Assembly: GCA_018402305.1 (NCBI GenBank)
Contig: JAGYJE010000011.1
Coordinates: forward strand, 37,127 to 101,126
Length of the DNA: 64,000 bases
Reading direction: 5' to 3'
Origin: Puniceicoccaceae bacterium
GTDB lineage: Bacteria; Verrucomicrobiota; Verrucomicrobiia; Opitutales; Coraliomargaritaceae
The first letter of the stretch is position 1, and every line of letters begins with the position of its first letter. Of this stretch, positions 63,852 through 64,000 are shown piece after piece. Below the pieces are notes generated by a model. That model saw only the letters and a program-made list of their open reading frames with translations, was not told the DNA's origin and made no database searches. The position numbers and the translations under genes are program-made.

Positions 63852-64000
63852 GGCAGCTGAAGCAGCCTGTCCTTGGGAGACTTGGCAGGATGTTGGGCAG
63901 CTGAAGCAGCCTGTCCTTGGGGGGCTTGCAGGACGTGAGGCAGCTGAAGCAGCCTGTCCTTGGGGGGCTTGCAGGACGTGGGGCAGCTGAAGCAGCCTGT
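63852..64000. repeat. 43-44 bp tandem repeat running off the window
   Basis: Four copies start at 63852, 63896, 63939 and 63982, each opening GGCAGCTGAAGCAGCCTGT; the stretch between (CTTGGGGGGCTTGCAGGACG) is also nearly constant, so this is a tandem array, not spacer-separated. It continues past the right edge. Same family as 12934-13004 and 47906-47969. Confidence 0.85.

Noticed and set aside
63852..64000. CRISPR-like array at the right edge
   Set aside because: The stretches between the repeated words are themselves nearly identical, so it is a plain tandem repeat; no cas genes are near.

Overview
The window looks like a chromosomal segment of a verrucomicrobial bacterium, most likely from the Opitutae/Puniceicoccales side (Coraliomargarita-like). 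Pointers are: a prepilin-type giant protein resembling the Verru_Chthon cassette A family; secreted proteins built from lamin-tail, Calx-beta and SHD1 modules; a cbb3 oxidase operon with a fused CcoN-CcoO subunit; and abundant short 'word-like' repeats at gene borders and inside genes. It is gram-negative (lpxB, kdsA, an LptF/G permease, an RND/OMF pump). Genes are dense, no gap exceeds 300 bp, ATGA stop/start overlaps are frequent, and few starts have a recognisable Shine-Dalgarno sequence. The taxonomic call is inference from gene content only.

Layout. 1-3.8 kb: an RND efflux operon (regulator, outer-membrane factor, adaptor, permease) led by its TetR repressor, which has a strong palindromic operator. 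3.8-6 kb: a Gfo/Idh/MocA dehydrogenase followed by lpxB. 6-11.2 kb: ferredoxin, DEAD-box helicase, a phasin-like gene coupled to a UbiB kinase, and a group-2 sigma factor. 11.3-16 kb: trpE, purE-purK and a repeat-containing envelope protein. 16.1-25.2 kb: a complete cbb3 oxidase operon (Cys-rich 162-aa protein, ccoS, ccoNO, ccoQ, monohaem ccoP, ccoG, a 50-aa membrane peptide, ccoI), divergent from a PocR-AraC regulator. 25.2-27.2 kb: a RAYT-type transposase and a metallo-hydrolase. 27.2-33.6 kb: proB, frr, pyrH, lysC, thrC and a YheT-like hydrolase.

33.7-39.8 kb: a DoxX-like protein, a secreted nuclease-fold protein, a HIT protein, pyrE, an LptF/G permease, pabB-pabC and a CAU tRNA. 39.9-46.8 kb: fatty-acid desaturase, M3 oligopeptidase, rsmE, a NIF3-like protein, tcdA and rsmD. 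47-53.9 kb: kdsA, a phosphohexomutase, an SHD1-thioredoxin protein, argA and a Xer recombinase. 54-62.6 kb: three surface or pilus-like genes. 62.9-63.8 kb: Ppx/GppA, then a tandem repeat running off the window.

Most genes are housekeeping. The notable parts are the redox-looking regulatory region in front of the cbb3 operon; a REP/RAYT system in which four hairpin elements with a 5' GTGG head occur in the same window as a RAYT transposase; and several repeat families that sit in frame inside coding sequences (M3 oligopeptidase, ccoI, the efflux OMF) or supply a gene's stop codon (ccoP).
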